NCBI GenBank assembly: GCA_942159475.1
Contig: OW804096.1
Span: 137,215,791-137,279,790 of the forward strand
Direction: 5' to 3'
From: Sthenelais limicola
Lineage: Eukaryota > Annelida > Polychaeta > Phyllodocida > Sigalionidae
DNA: 64,000 nt
The position numbers were made by a program, and so were the translations under genes. Below, piece after piece: positions 1-11,315 of this stretch (within the stretch, counting starts at the first letter, position 1; every line of letters starts with the position of its first letter). Under the pieces are notes generated by a model. That model did no database searches. It was not told the DNA's origin and saw nothing but the letters and a program-made list of their open reading frames with translations.

Positions 1-935
1 GATGTCTTGGCATACAGTTTAGTCCACTAAATATTTGGCCCTTTAGTTCAGCTCCTAGTAGTATACTACCAACAACTATTTATATTTTACCAGGCTGTTT
101 GGTTCAGTTCCTATACCTGGCCTTCCACTAACTCCTGGGGTAGTATACTACCATCTATTGTTGTATGATGTTTTACCAGGCTGCTTAGTTCAGGTCCTAT
201 AGCTGGTCTTCCACTAACTCCTGGGGTAGTATACTACCATCTATTGTTGTATGATGTTTTACCAGGCTGTTTAGTTCTATAGCTGGTCTTCCACTAACAC
301 CTGGGGTAGTATACTACCATCTATTGCTGTATGATGGTTTATAAGGCTGTTTAGTTCAGCTCCTATAGCTGGCCTTCCACTAACTCCTGGGGTAGTATAC
401 TACCATCTATTGTTGTATGATGTTTTACCAGGCTGCTTAGTTCAGCTCCTATAGCTGGTCTTCCACTAACTCCTGGGGTAGTATACTACCATCTATTGTT
501 GTATGATGTTTACCAGGCTGTTTAGTGCAGCTCCTATAGCTGGTCTTACACTAGCTCTTGGGGTAGTATACTACCATCTATCGTTGTATGATGTTTTACC
601 AGGCTGTTTAGTTCAGCTCCTATGGCTGGTCTTCCACTAACTCCTGGGGTAGTATACTACCATCTATTGTTGTATGATGGTTTACCATGCTGTTTAGTAC
701 AGCTCCTATGGCTGGTCTTCCACTAACTCCTGGGGTAGTATACTACCATCTATTGTTGTATGATGGTTTACCAGGCTGTTTAGTACAGCTCCTATGGCTG
801 GTCTTCCACTAACTCCTGGGGTAGTATACTACCATCTATTGTTGTATGATGTTTTACCAGGCTGTTTAGTTGAGCTCCTATAGCTGGTCTACCACTAACT
901 CCTGGGGTAGTATACTACCATCTATTGTTGTATTG
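1..935. repeat. 86-bp minisatellite, block 1
   Basis: About ten tandem units run from the window edge. Each contains TAGCTGGTCTTCCACTAACT followed by CCTGGGGTAGTATACTACCA. Spacing between successive TTTTACCAGG motifs is 86 bp (171, 257, then 423, 509, 591 and so on), with one unit shortened by 6 bp. The segment GTAGTATACTAC is itself palindromic. The first unit, at the window edge, is diverged and has a variant also seen in block 2. The period is not a multiple of three, so the array cannot encode a repeat protein. Confidence 0.95.
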
Positions 936-1554
936 AAGAAGTGCGAGACATTCTTTGTAATATTTCAGGGTCAGTTGTTGAGCGAGAAATTAATCAACGC
1001 AACACACAGAGATGTATGCTTCAGGTTAGTAGGATCGCTTAAAAGAGATCGAACTAATCGCTGGTCTTTATTTTTATACTAGATAGATTAGAACGAATAC
1101 ACTGGGCCTGCACTGATTGGCTTAGGTCTCTCTGGACCAATTAATTAACAGGTTAGATTAGAGATCCAATCAGCCACAGGATAACAATGACAGGAAAGTA
1201 TTAAAACGAGGTTTAGAGTGACCACTGCCACTCTGACCAATCTCTTTGGATGGTGACCAGGTCACGGGGTTATCTCCCCTCCCCCTCTCCCTCCCGTTCT
1301 TAATCAATAAATACCCCCCCCTCCCCTGACCTGGCGGTCAGCCCCTCCCCTCCCTTCCCATGTGATCAACTTTGAGATAACGGTCAGACCTGGACCTCAC
1401 CTGTACCTTTGGACTTTGGAGTGATAAGAAATCCGCGAGTGTTGTGGCGGTAAGAAAGTGTAGTGAGCCTTCTGGCCGGTTGGGGCGTGACGAATGTGTG
1501 TCTGAATGAGACTACTTTCACTTAAAAATTAGACAATTTGCGCTGTCAACATAA
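936..1554. other. Spacer between minisatellite blocks, no gene seen
   Basis: Unique-looking DNA with a pyrimidine-rich tract at about 1275-1350 (runs of C and CCCTCC). No convincing ORF or exon signal. Confidence 0.5.
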
Positions 1555-2105
1555 TGATGTTTTACAAGGCTGTTTAGTGCAGCTCCTATAGCTGGTCTTC
1601 CACTAACTCCTGGGATGGTATACTACCATGTATTGTTGTATGATGTTTTACCAGGCTTTTGGTTCAGCTCCTATAGCTGGTCTTCCACTAACTCCTGGGA
1701 TGGTATACTACCATCTATTGCTGTCTATGTTTTACCAGTCTGTTTGGTTTAGTCCACTAAATATTTGGCTCGCTCAGCTCCTATATAGCTGGTTATACAC
1801 TGGGGTAGTACACTACCAATAATTGTTTATATTTTACCAGGTGGTTTGGTTCAGCTCCTAACTCTTGGGGTAGGATACTACCCTCTATTGTTATATGATG
1901 TTTTACCAGTCTCTTTGGTACAGTTTTTATAGCTGGTCTTCTACTAACTCCTGGGGTAGTATACTACCATCTATTGCTGTATGGCTATTTAATTCAGCTC
2001 CTATAGCTGGTCTTCAAATAACTCCTGGGGTAGTATACTACCAACAATTGTTGTATGATGTTTCACCAGGCTGTTTGGTTCAGCTCCATATAGCTAATCT
2101 GCCAC
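1555..2105. repeat. 86-bp minisatellite, block 2 (diverged)
   Basis: Six to seven degraded units of the array at 1-935, with indels and unit-to-unit divergence clearly greater than in block 1. This looks like an older or less homogenised part of the same array, split by about 600 bp of unrelated DNA. Confidence 0.9.
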
Positions 2106-2880
2106 TAGCTAACCCATGTGTTTTCATATGTTTCAACATTAAAACTGAATTTCAAGTACAAAGTTCTTTGTTTAAGTAAAACAATCTTCGTTGACAACTT
2201 AAAAATTTAAAAACCACGAAAACCACGGTAGAAAATGGAATATTTGGACAATTATAATTCATACGGTAAAGACATGACATGATTGCTATCTTCACGTCAG
2301 GCAAAAACTCAAGAACTCAAATTATTCACATAATATATAATTGATCGCGTTGCCAGAGGGCAAAGAGAAAGAAAAACCTGCAAGATAAACATAGATGTTT
2401 TAGAGAACAAGATGTCTATCTCTATGTGTGGTATGGCCCTCGACAGGGACATGAACCCATTAGCATGTGTAATGGATGGAATTTTTAAAGGCATGTTGTA
2501 ATTTCTGTCATGCACAAAAGGTAGAGCCATGTGGAATTAACCTCGGAGCCTTGGAGATGGGGAATTTTACTAATACTATGAATGATGGAGGCATTTTCAG
2601 GGTGATTTATCTGTCTGTACCTGGATTACTCGATGATAGATTACTTATTTGTCATGTTAATTTTTTCTAATAATGGGTTTAAATGTCATAGTTTTTCTGA
2701 TTCCTTCATGTATGTGTTTAGTGTTTGTTGGAAAATTTATAAATATTGATAAGTCATTCAAGAAATAAGTTTAAGTCGTTATCTAAGTTCCTTTCTCTTG
2801 AGGTTTAGAGGAAAAGTAGAGAATCCACACAAATTGTCTTATATAAACAGTTAACATAAATTATCAACATAAATTATTTT
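2106..2880. other. No gene seen
   Basis: AT-rich DNA with only short ORFs of random appearance. No repeat family recognised. Confidence 0.4.
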
Positions 2881-2925
2881 CTGTTGCCCGAAGAAGCCCT
2901 TATTGAAGGGCAAAACGTTGGGTCA
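2881..2925 (+). repeat. Hairpin tail of a probable Penelope-like or LINE-like element
   Basis: The inner stem GCCCTT/AAGGGC has a 4-nt loop. It is preceded by CGAAGAA and followed by AAAACGTTG, with GCCC/GGGT able to pair outside. The layout (outer stem, [CT]GAAGAA, inner stem, AAAC, outer stem) recurs at 3135 and 49255 and resembles 3' ends of Penelope-like elements. Assignment is by resemblance only. Confidence 0.4.
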
Positions 2926-3131
2926 CCACTGTTTTTTTTATTTATTCATTTAGTATTTCTATACAGCACATCGTCTGTAATAACGACAGTTGAGTTATCA
3001 ACAAACAAGTACATTGTACAATGAAGTTCTAATAATCAATTGAGAACATTTACATTGAGTCCAAAGTCCAAAGTAAGACCAAAGATCAAGATCAGAAATA
3101 AAATTAAATGAAATAAATTTAGAAATTATTA

Positions 3132-3182
3132 ACACCTGATGAAGGGCACACCATAGCCCGGAAGCTAGTGATTAATAAAAAT
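3132..3182 (+). repeat. Second hairpin tail of the same layout
   Basis: CCTGATGA is followed by an AGGGC...GCCC stem and then GGAAGC, with CAC/GTG able to close the outside, then an A-rich stretch. Same architecture as at 2881 and 49255. Confidence 0.35.
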
Positions 3183-3489
3183 AACTAAACTAATAGTAAG
3201 GGTTCTTTCCAATCCTTTACCATTTCTTTGATTCAACAACCCGGGCGAAAGATATACAAGCGACCCACCTTACTTCAATACATCTTAGAAATTATTAGTT
3301 TGTTAAATCTAGTGGCAGCGTGAAGGTACCACATACTCTCATCAATCATTCAATAAATACATCTTTATTCTCAAGTGGAATCAGGAAATTGGTTTGGTAT
3401 GAGTTAACTTATTCATTATTTTGATTTTTCCAGATTTGCAATTAGTTACAGGAAAAAGAAACACTTAAAGAACAGTTGAAATGAAACTA
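3183..3489. other. No gene seen
   Basis: AT-rich. Nothing supportable beyond the flanking element remnants. Confidence 0.3.
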
Positions 3490-3676
3490 CCTTCAGCGAA
3501 AGACGAAAATCAGGTTCAAAATACAGTTCAACATAACCAGACAGATTTATTGAATGAATACAATACAGAATACACTCAGACATACCTAGCATTTATCATT
3601 TTTCACTCTAATGTAGCAGAATTTGACAGGTGTGTAGAACTGTAGATTGTGCATTTTCTGAAGATCTGACCCACGT
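3490..3676 (-). mobile_element. Family A MITE, A3 subtype, 5' truncated
   Basis: Keeps the GTAGAACTGTAGATTGTGCA end typical of the A3 subtype and a terminal CTGACCCA. The opposite inverted repeat is lost or heavily mutated. Confidence 0.8.
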
Positions 3677-3768
3677 AGGTAGGAGTTTTCCCTCCCTACA
3701 GAGGAAGGAATTGCCATAAGGGAATTACTTTCCTATACAACAGAGCCCTACCCACAGCACAGCCTAAA

Positions 3769-4009
3769 TGGGTCAGGTTTTCAGAAAATATACAATTGGC
3801 AGCTGTACATATTTAGTAATTTCTGCTAAATTCTGCTAAAAAATGATAAATCTTTGGGTATATCTGAGTATATTTGGTATCACATTGATGATGTAAAGTA
3901 TCAGTTATGTTATGTTAAACTGTATTTTGAAGCTCATTTTTGTCTTAAATGTGGGTTATTCAAGAGGATTGGTGAAGGCGAATTGTACATTTTCTGAAAA
4001 TCTGACCCA
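3769..4009 (+). mobile_element. Family A MITE, A2 subtype, full length
   Basis: Reference description of family A: about 237 bp, with ends TGGGTCAGATTTTCAG then AAAATGTACAATT as inverted repeats (about 29 bp), no coding capacity, and sites rich in TA. 'Plus' here means the end with GGCAGCT comes first and the end with GGATTGGTGAAGG comes last. At least four subtypes occur, defined by the internal sequence: A1 with TTCTAGCAATCTGTTTGG, A2 with AAAGTATCAGTTCTG, A3 with a GTAGAACTGTAGATTG end, A4 with GACGATTTGTCGGTC. The TA-type sites and long terminal inverted repeats fit a non-autonomous DNA transposon; the superfamily is unknown. Confidence 0.93.
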
Positions 4010-4011
4010 GA

Positions 4012-4282
4012 TACCACTCAATCAATCGCCAGTATGCAAACTTTGCCCTAAAGATGTCTAAAAGCGGTGCACTATGCAGGGGCGGTATGACCCCATGCAT
4101 CCACTGTAAGCATTCAGTTCAAAGATAACGTTACACTTGTGCTTCTCCAAGCATTCAAGCCGCCATTGTTGCTGAATTACGCGCGCTACGTCAGGTATTC
4201 CAGCTTACGTACGTTACGTTACGTCACGTTACGTCACATAGACACGAGTGTGTCTCTTACAACCGGGTTGGTCTGTGATGTC
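4012..4282. other. No gene seen; short ACGT-rich tandem
   Basis: TACGT/TTACGTCA repeats at about 4205-4240. No exon signal. Confidence 0.35.
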
Positions 4283-4395
4283 AATTGTCATTGCCGTCTG
4301 AATGTTAAGACAGAGGATTCGGACCTGTTTCATAAGATCTTTACTTAAAATGTCCATTGCTCAACTAATTCCACTTGTTTCGTAGGAATGTACAA
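4283..4395. repeat. Left copy of a ~110-bp direct duplication flanking a family C element
   Basis: Matches 4936-5052 at roughly 85-90% by eye (shared CGGACCTGTTTCATAAGATC, allowing one change). The two copies bracket the element at 4393-4938, far longer than any normal target-site duplication. Confidence 0.8.
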
Positions 4396-4938
4396 TAGGG
4401 GATTTGCATAGCCGCCATTTTGAACCTTGATTCGCATGGAATTCTCGGACGAATGGTACATTCAAAAATCTATTGAAAACATGCCATGTTCCGCATGGAA
4501 TTTGTACGGTACGGGTACGGTGCTTTAATGTCAATATCCATGTGTTATACATGTTGCCATAACACATGTCCTCATCTTGCAATGGTCCTGGGTATGACCA
4601 TAAAGTGCCTTTCTGTCTCTTTTCTCTGTCTCTCTCTCCCTTCTTCTCTATCTCTATTTCCTGGGTATGATCCTAAACTGCCTCCCTCTCAGCTCTCCCA
4701 CCCTTGATATAACACTTCAAAGTGTTGATAAGGGCGTAAAGCAACCAATCTCACTCACTCACCTCATCTTGCATTTGGTTTTTATAGATCATTTTAACAC
4801 GCCCAGATATTGGTGAAAACTTTTTTTGCAATTTTTGGTAAAAATGTTGCCAAATATTTGCATGACAGATTTCATCACAATCCATCCCAGGATGCATTAT
4901 AACAAACATGCGCAGTGGCACATGCAAATCCCCTATTG
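4393..4938. mobile_element. Family C inverted-repeat element, complete
   Basis: Perfect 17-bp ends CAATAGGGGATTTGCAT and its reverse complement, 546 bp, non-coding. The left subterminal part carries AGCCGCCATTTTGAA, the right one GCGCAGTGGCACATG. A block at about 4590-4765 with CT-rich sequence, then CAAAGTGTTGATAAGGGCGT and CTCACTCACTCAC, looks like an insertion, possibly a SINE tail. Other copies are at 10541, 10728, 23.5/33.2 kb, 33761 and 51807. Confidence 0.85.
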
Positions 4939-5052
4939 ACATTGCTGTCTAAATGTTAAGAGAGAGGATTTGGACCTGTTTCATAAGATCTGTACTTAAA
5001 ATGTCCATTGGTGAGCTAATTCCACTTGCTTTCGTAGGTATGTCTGTACAAT
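4936..5052. repeat. Right copy of the ~110-bp direct duplication
   Basis: Partner of 4283-4395. Both copies end with TCGTAGG and are followed shortly by TACAATAG. Confidence 0.8.
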
Positions 5053-5086
5053 AGCACTGTGTGTATAGCAAATTCCTTCCCTAAAT

Positions 5087-5520
5087 GTGATGTGTTCTAG
5101 TGAAATACGTCACAAGGCAACACAAGTCGCAAAATTGATATTTTTCAAAGTGTAATTTATCACCATATTTGAAAAGAGATCAAGCTCATTCCAATGACAG
5201 TAAACATTAGGTAACCTAATAAGTATTTCTATATTTTAAGTTTGATATTTTTATTTCTGAACAAAGAATTGCAATGTTTCTGGATGGGTAATTACCAATA
5301 AAATTACCAACTAAATATACTCCATACAAAGGCCTAAGCCCTTCAAAACGCAAGGATATGTTTAATACAATGTCCCGAAATTTGTTAGATGCATTCATAT
5401 GACTATAAATACTAAACCCTCTAAAAATTAGAACATTTCAATAAAGAGATCTTGTGGAAAAAACACTTTGAAAAATATCAATTTTGCGACTTGTGACTCA
5501 TTTTACTGGAACACATCATA
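5087..5520. mobile_element. Family B inverted-repeat element, full length
   Basis: Reference description of family B: 400-430 bp, ends GTGATGTGTTTCAGG then AAAATGAGTCACAAGTCGCA as inverted repeats of about 38 bp, non-coding, often next to AT/TA. This copy has diverged left-end bases but an intact right end with GCGACTTGTGACTCA. Confidence 0.88.
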
Positions 5521-5806
5521 TGTGTGCGTTATTGGAGAGGCGATATTGGTAAAGAAGAATTGTCCATCCTCCTCCTCCCCAGAACAACCAAGTGGACTTA
5601 ATTCACTCATTCACCATTGCGTCACAGGGACATATCGGCGCAGATTAATAGTTCGTTGAGTGGCCGCATCGCGTCTCTGATGTCGGCGCGGAAGCGCGCG
5701 TTGCTACGTAACGGACAGCGCGACGCGCGTGCTTGGCACGTTCGAGTGTTGCGGTGTGTGAAGTAACAAGTTGACCGTCTGCTTCATATCCCACGCTCTT
5801 TATTTT
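5521..5806. other. CpG-rich patch, no gene identified
   Basis: At 5650-5760 the sequence turns strongly CG-rich (GCGCG repeated), in contrast to its AT-rich surroundings. It could be a promoter or part of an unrecognised repeat. No ORF supports a gene. Confidence 0.35.
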
Positions 5807-6043
5807 GGGTTAAGTCTCAAGAAAATGTACAACTGGCCTTCACCAATCCTCTCAAATAACCCAAATATAAGACGAAAATCAGGTTTAAAATACAGTTCAA
5901 CATAACCAGAGAGATTTATTGAATGAATACAATACAGAATATACTCAGATATTACCTAAGATTTATCCTTTTTCACTCTAATTTAGCAGAATTTGATAGA
6001 TGTGTAGAACAGTAGATTGTACATTTTCTGAAAATCTTACCCA
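5807..6043 (-). mobile_element. Family A MITE, A3 subtype
   Basis: Left end GGGTTAAGTCTC is diverged; right end ends in a mutated CTTACCCA. Interior complete. Confidence 0.9.
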
Positions 6044-6090
6044 TTTAGCGCTTTACCTGTCGGGCCGCCGCGTTAAAGGTAAGTTACCCC

Positions 6091-6118
6091 GTGCACGTGG
6101 GCCCTGTGACGTCATCAG
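6091..6118. promoter_or_regulatory. E-box plus CRE pair, candidate regulatory site
   Basis: CACGTG at 6094-6099 and a full palindromic CRE, TGACGTCA, at 6107-6114 lie 8 bp apart in a GC-rich pocket between two MITEs. Motif matches only; no gene start was found next to them. Confidence 0.35.
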
Positions 6119-6225
6119 CCAAGCGTGACGACTAGAGGACACTTGAAATCCAGCGTATGACGTATCTCACTCATCTCCCGTTATGTACCCTCAAGCTATA
6201 CCCATGGTGTGTGAATAAGTATACA

Positions 6226-6462
6226 TGGGTCAAGTTATCAGAAAATGTACAATTCGCTTTCATCAATCCTCTCAAATACCCCAAATTTCAGACGAAAATA
6301 AAGTTCAAAATACATTTCAACCTAACCAAACAGTTTGCTAGAAACAATGCAATGCCGAATATACTCGAATTTACCTAGTATTGACCAAATTGCAGCCTAG
6401 TTTGGCAGAATTTACTAAATGTGTACAGCTGCCAATTGTACATTTTCTGAAAACCTGACCCA
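6226..6462 (-). mobile_element. Family A MITE, A1 subtype
   Basis: Full length, ending CCTGACCCATATAG. Confidence 0.92.
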
Positions 6463-6529
6463 TATAGTGTAGGTGAGGGTTCCACTGCAGGACAGTATAA
6501 TACAAGTTTCAGTTCAAATCTGACATACG

Positions 6530-6760
6530 AGTCATGTTTCCGAAAATGTACAATTCACCTTCACCAATCCTCTCAAATAACCCAAATTTCAGACAAAAAT
6601 GAGATTCAAAATGTCGTTTAGCATATCAGAACTGATACTTTTAATCAATGCGATACCAATACTCAGACATACCCGATTTTCATAATATTTCAGCCCAATT
6701 TAGCGGAATTTTTTAAATGTGAAGATCTGCCAATTGTATGTTTTCTGAAAATCTGACCCA
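6530..6760 (-). mobile_element. Family A MITE, A2 subtype
   Basis: Left terminus degraded (GTCATGTTTCC), right terminus intact. Confidence 0.88.
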
Positions 6761-7678
6761 TACACATATTTAGTACACAAACAATAAGTCGAAAAATGCC
6801 AGGATCCTTTAAGTTTCAGGCGGGCAATAACTCCTTTTATCAAACATTCTTAAAGGGAATATAAACAGAGAAAGTAGTGATATTTGTGCATTGGAAGACT
6901 CAAAGACCTTTGGGATAAATTGGGCGCTTGTGCGACAATAGACATGATAGATATTATCAAGATATTACTTTTTTAAATGTTGTATATAAGATATGTGTAA
7001 AATTGATTATATCTTCATAAATGTATTATATAGATTGCTCTATTTTGTAGTTTCATTTTTGAAATGGCAACGCATGAAACCAACCACCCACATATATAAT
7101 GTTATGCGTTATTAGTAACTAATTTGTTTTAAAATTGTGGCCATTTTTTTTACATAAATTGTATTGGGTCAAATTACAAATTCATGCCATTCTCGTATAG
7201 AACCCATTGATAATTTATGTCTTTGTTACAAGTATGTAAGACGTATTTAAAGTTTTAAAGCATGTTTGACATCAATTGTAAATTAATTAGGTAAATATTC
7301 GAACAATTAAACATTGAGAAGTATTTTTAGTCATAATATAATATTACATCTGTTTCAATACAATATATACAACAATTTTTTCCATTAGTTTTTCCTCCTT
7401 TAGACAAGGATAATAATAGCTATACGAATAATAAAATGAACATCGAGTCAGTCGAATGTTCATATACTATATTTAAAATGTTTTAAAAATAAAAAGTTAT
7501 AGTTATACAGGTATAACAGGGATAACACAAGATACAATACATGTCTAACGGTTGTTTCAAAATAGTATTACTATAGGCAGATACGACCCGTGAAGAAACA
7601 TTTGTTAAGTAAAGAAAAACGAGCACACAATAGCACTATAACTGTCTGGTTAACTTCTATCGACAGCACAGAGGAATA
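6761..7678. other. No gene seen
   Basis: AT-rich DNA with no ORF above noise and no recognised repeat. Confidence 0.4.
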
Positions 7679-7916
7679 GGGCGAAATCGCCAGAAAATGT
7701 ACAATTGGCCTTCACCAATCCTCTCAAATAACCCACATTTAAGACAAACATCAGGTTCAAAATACAGTTCAACATAACCAAACAGACTGTCTGAATCAAG
7801 GCAATATTAAAATATACCCAGATATACCTATATATTGACGATTTGTCGGTCTAATTTAGCAGAATTTACTAAATGAGTAGATCTGCCAATTGAAGATTTT
7901 CAGCAAAACTGACTCA
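7679..7916 (-). mobile_element. Family A MITE, A4 subtype
   Basis: Starts GGGCGAAATCGCCAG, the alternative terminal form. The right end is decayed. Confidence 0.88.
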
Positions 7917-9011
7917 ATAGAAGAAGCGGTTACTAAAAATTAAAGAAACTGAATACTGTCTGGTTCTTCTCAGCGGTATTTGTTGCATCATTCTTACCAA
8001 GGTAATAAACAACTTGGTCTATTCTTCTATTATTATTCTTAGAAGGGATAATAAATCTGTCAATATGTGATGTCTCACTCTATGTCTGGACTATGGGAAA
8101 CTACTACACCTGACGCGAAAATTAGGCATTTATTTAAGTCGTACACCAATATGTTTCACAAGGCGAGACAGCACATCTTTCTGTTAGTTAAACTGTGGGA
8201 TAAATCAAAACTAGATTCAAAAGGCATTGACACAAGCTAATCGAGGATTTCAAGATCTTTATGAATATAACGTGACAAAAATTGGCGATTAATTATAGAT
8301 AAAGACATGTAACAGATGTTATCGATTTCTTCATTGATTTATATAAAAATTCAGACACAATTGATTTATATGATACAGTGGGAATAGGATTCGTTTGTAT
8401 GTTTTTTTTTATTCTTTTTTTATAGTTTATCCTAGGCCAAGAACAGTATACAGACTATGACTTCATATGAAGACAATTAACATGGCCTAGAAGAACTGTT
8501 GAGTATATCAAATATCCCACTTTAGAATTCATTGTTGGTCGATGCACCGCCCACCCCCTCCTCAATTGGCCCCGTCCCAAAGAAATGATTTTAAAACTAT
8601 ACCAATAAAGGATATATAACTTTTTAAAAGAAAATGGTTGTTGTATATAAATGAGGAAGAAATCAGTAATAGAATATAATAGAGAATACTTTATTATTTT
8701 TTTAAAAATCATTTTTATTCATCAAATCCTGCCTTCTTGAGAGAATGCTCTATTCTGTTACTATTCAATTCAATTCAATTCAAGTATTCTTTATTATGCT
8801 GATCTCGCTGCACACAGGATTTCCATGTCTGGTTATACCTATGGTAGGTTACACGATGCAGTTATGAGTTAAAATAATATCAATTAATTAAAAAAAGGAT
8901 GGTGATTATCTTGTTCAATCAATTAAATAATTAATATGTTATAGAAATTCAATAAATAATTGAAGGACTGCTCAGTTACTTTATATCTAATTTCATTCCA
9001 CCTAACGTATA
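7917..9011. other. No gene seen; short TTCAA tandem
   Basis: AT-rich. (TTCAA)n at about 8765-8783 followed by CTTTATT resembles the tail of a retroposon. Nothing else is supportable. Confidence 0.35.
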
Positions 9012-9238
9012 TGGGTCAGATCGTCAGAAAAATGTACAATCGGCAGCTCTAGGTATTGGTCACATTCTGCTAAATTGAACTGAAAAATGATAAATTCCAG
9101 GTATATCTGAATACCTTTGATATTGTGTTTATTCAAAAGCTCTGTTGAGCTTTAATTTGAACCTCATTTGTCTCTTAAATTTGGGGGATTTCAGATAATT
9201 GGTGAAGGCAAATTGTACATTTTCTGGCGACTTCAACC
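9012..9238 (+). mobile_element. Family A MITE, mixed termini
   Basis: Left end TGGGTCAGATCGTCAG, right end TTTCTGGCGACTTCAACC: the two termini belong to different end types. Confidence 0.88.
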
Positions 9239-9267
9239 TTATATTATGTTTTTCTGACAGAAAGCTA

Positions 9268-9503
9268 TGGGTCAGATTTTCAGAAAATGTACAATTGGCA
9301 GCTGTACACATTTAGTAAATTCTTCAAAATTAGGCTGCAATTTGGTCAATACTAGGTAAATTCGAGAATATTCTGCATTGTATTGATTCTAGCGATCTAT
9401 TTGGTTAGGCTGAACTGTATTTTGAACTTTATTTTCGTATAAATTAAGGTTATTCGAGAAGATTGGCGAAGTTGAATTGTACATTTTCTGAAAATCTGAC
9501 CCC
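9268..9503 (+). mobile_element. Family A MITE, A1 subtype
   Basis: Full length, 30 bp beyond the previous copy in the same orientation. Confidence 0.92.
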
Positions 9504-9969
9504 TATATATGATGCTGTGATGATACACTGCTGACTGACTATTACGTAACTTCTAGACTTATGCACACACACAAAAAAAGACCAAAAAACATTCTCGACT
9601 TGACTCTCGAGTTGAGCTTTTTAAGTACCTTTTCCCACATAGGTCGTCTAGTAACTTGTTCCCACATAAATTGACAATACCCCATGTACCGTATATATCA
9701 ATCATTCACTCAAAGTTCCCCGTCTCAGGCTCCCATTGAGTGTTATCAGAGGAAAGTGACAACAACGTGATCTTATCATAAAAATAAGCCAGTCACAGTC
9801 TGTTCGTCAAAAGTAATCGTTATGCTAATTCGACTCATCATTTTCACAAACGCCTCCCTTTGTACTCGGTTTGAACACTAAGAAGTGTCAAATTTTCCCA
9901 GCCCTTTGTCACTGTCAAGTGTTGGAAAAGGCCGCTACTTTTATTTGTATCGCTATTGGAATATATATA
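9504..9969. other. No gene seen
   Basis: Unique-looking DNA without ORF or repeat signal. Confidence 0.35.
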
Positions 9970-10213
9970 TGGGTCAGATTTTGAGAAAATGTACAATTGG
10001 CAGCTCTACACATTTAGTAAATTCTGTAGACTGTTAAATTAGGCTGAAATTTGGTCAATACTAGGTAAATTAGAGTATATTCGGGCATTGCATTGATTCT
10101 AGCAATCTGTTTGGTTAGGTTGAACTGTAATTTGAACTTTATTTTCGTCTGAAATTTGGGTTATTTGAGAGGATTGGTGAAGGTGAATTGTACATATTCT
10201 GACGATCTGACCC
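9970..10213 (+). mobile_element. Family A MITE, A1 subtype
   Basis: Full length, flanked by ATATAT on the left and TATATG on the right, consistent with TA-type target sites. Confidence 0.92.
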
Positions 10214-10266
10214 ATATATGGCTGATGGGGAGGGTCTTGTGGGGGGGGGGGGTAGTGAGCTCCGTG

Positions 10267-10526
10267 TGGGTCAGATTTTCAGAAAATGCACGTTTGGCAG
10301 CAAATTTGCTAACTTCTGCTAAATTAGACTATAACTATAGACTATGAATTAGAATTATGAATGATGTGTATATGGGAGTAATTTTGGCATTATGTTCATT
10401 AACAATGTCTCTTTCATTGTATATTATTTCATTATATCTATATTTTGAACGTCACTTTTCTCTTAAATTTGGGTTATTTGAGTGGATTGGTGAAGGTGAA
10501 TTGTACATTTTCTGACGATCTGACCC
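10267..10526 (+). mobile_element. Family A MITE, diverged interior
   Basis: Both termini present, interior unlike the four main subtypes (ACGTCACTTTTCTC). Preceded by a G homopolymer at about 10240. Confidence 0.88.
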
Positions 10527-10540
10527 TTGTGCTGCTAAAG

Positions 10541-10727
10541 AATAGGAGACTTGCATAGCCACCTATTTGAATCTTGATTCGTATGGAACTATTGGACTTA
10601 TGTGTCCAATAAAAAGTAAAATCTATAGAAAACATGTTTTGTTCAGCATGGAATAGTTATCGATGCTCTAATATCAATATGCATGTGTTTTACATGTCTC
10701 CATAACAGAAGACTTCATCTTTCCCAG
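10541..10727 (+). mobile_element. Family C element, left part only
   Basis: Starts AATAGGAGACTTGCATAGCC and breaks off where an opposite-facing copy begins. Confidence 0.75.
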
Positions 10728-11062
10728 AATAGGGGAGTTGCATGTGCCACTGCGCATGTCTGTTACAGTGCATCGTGGGATCTGACATACAAATATTTTG
10801 CAACGTTTATATTGAAAACATCAAGAATGTTTTCAACAATATCACAGCTTGTATAAATGATCTATGTTAACCGAATGCATGATGGGAAAGATGGAGGCTT
10901 GTGTTATGGAAACATGTAAAGCACATGGATATTGACATTGGAGCATTGATAAATATTCCATGCTGAACATAGCATGTGTCCATAGATTGTATGCAGTACC
11001 ATTAGTCCCATAGTTCCATGCGAATCAATATTCTTAATGGCCGCTATGCAAAGCCCCTATTG
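10728..11062 (-). mobile_element. Family C element, opposite orientation
   Basis: Starts AATAGGGGAGTTGCATGTGC and ends ATGCAAAGCCCCTATT. The head-to-head arrangement with 10541-10727 gives a composite that would make a long hairpin if transcribed. Confidence 0.8.
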
Positions 11063-11149
11063 GGGATTCGTTTGAGAATGATATTGTGTCTTTTTTTACT
11101 GAAGACTGTTATACGTTTGTTCATGAGAGTGAGTATGTATTATTTTGTT

Positions 11150-11219
11150 TGGCTTAATTCAGCAGAAATCACTAAATGTGTAGAGCTGCCGATTATACAT
11201 ACTCTTACGACTTGACCCA
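11150..11219 (-). mobile_element. Family A MITE fragment
   Basis: Only the terminal ~70 bp with GTAGAGCTGCCGATTATACA and TTGACCCA remain. Confidence 0.7.
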
Positions 11220-11315
11220 TGTTAACATTAGGATATATTTGTCTGGGGCTTGAGATGATTGAAACCCTTATAACAGGAAATATTCTGAGAACTATTGAAC
11301 CACGACAGGATCATA

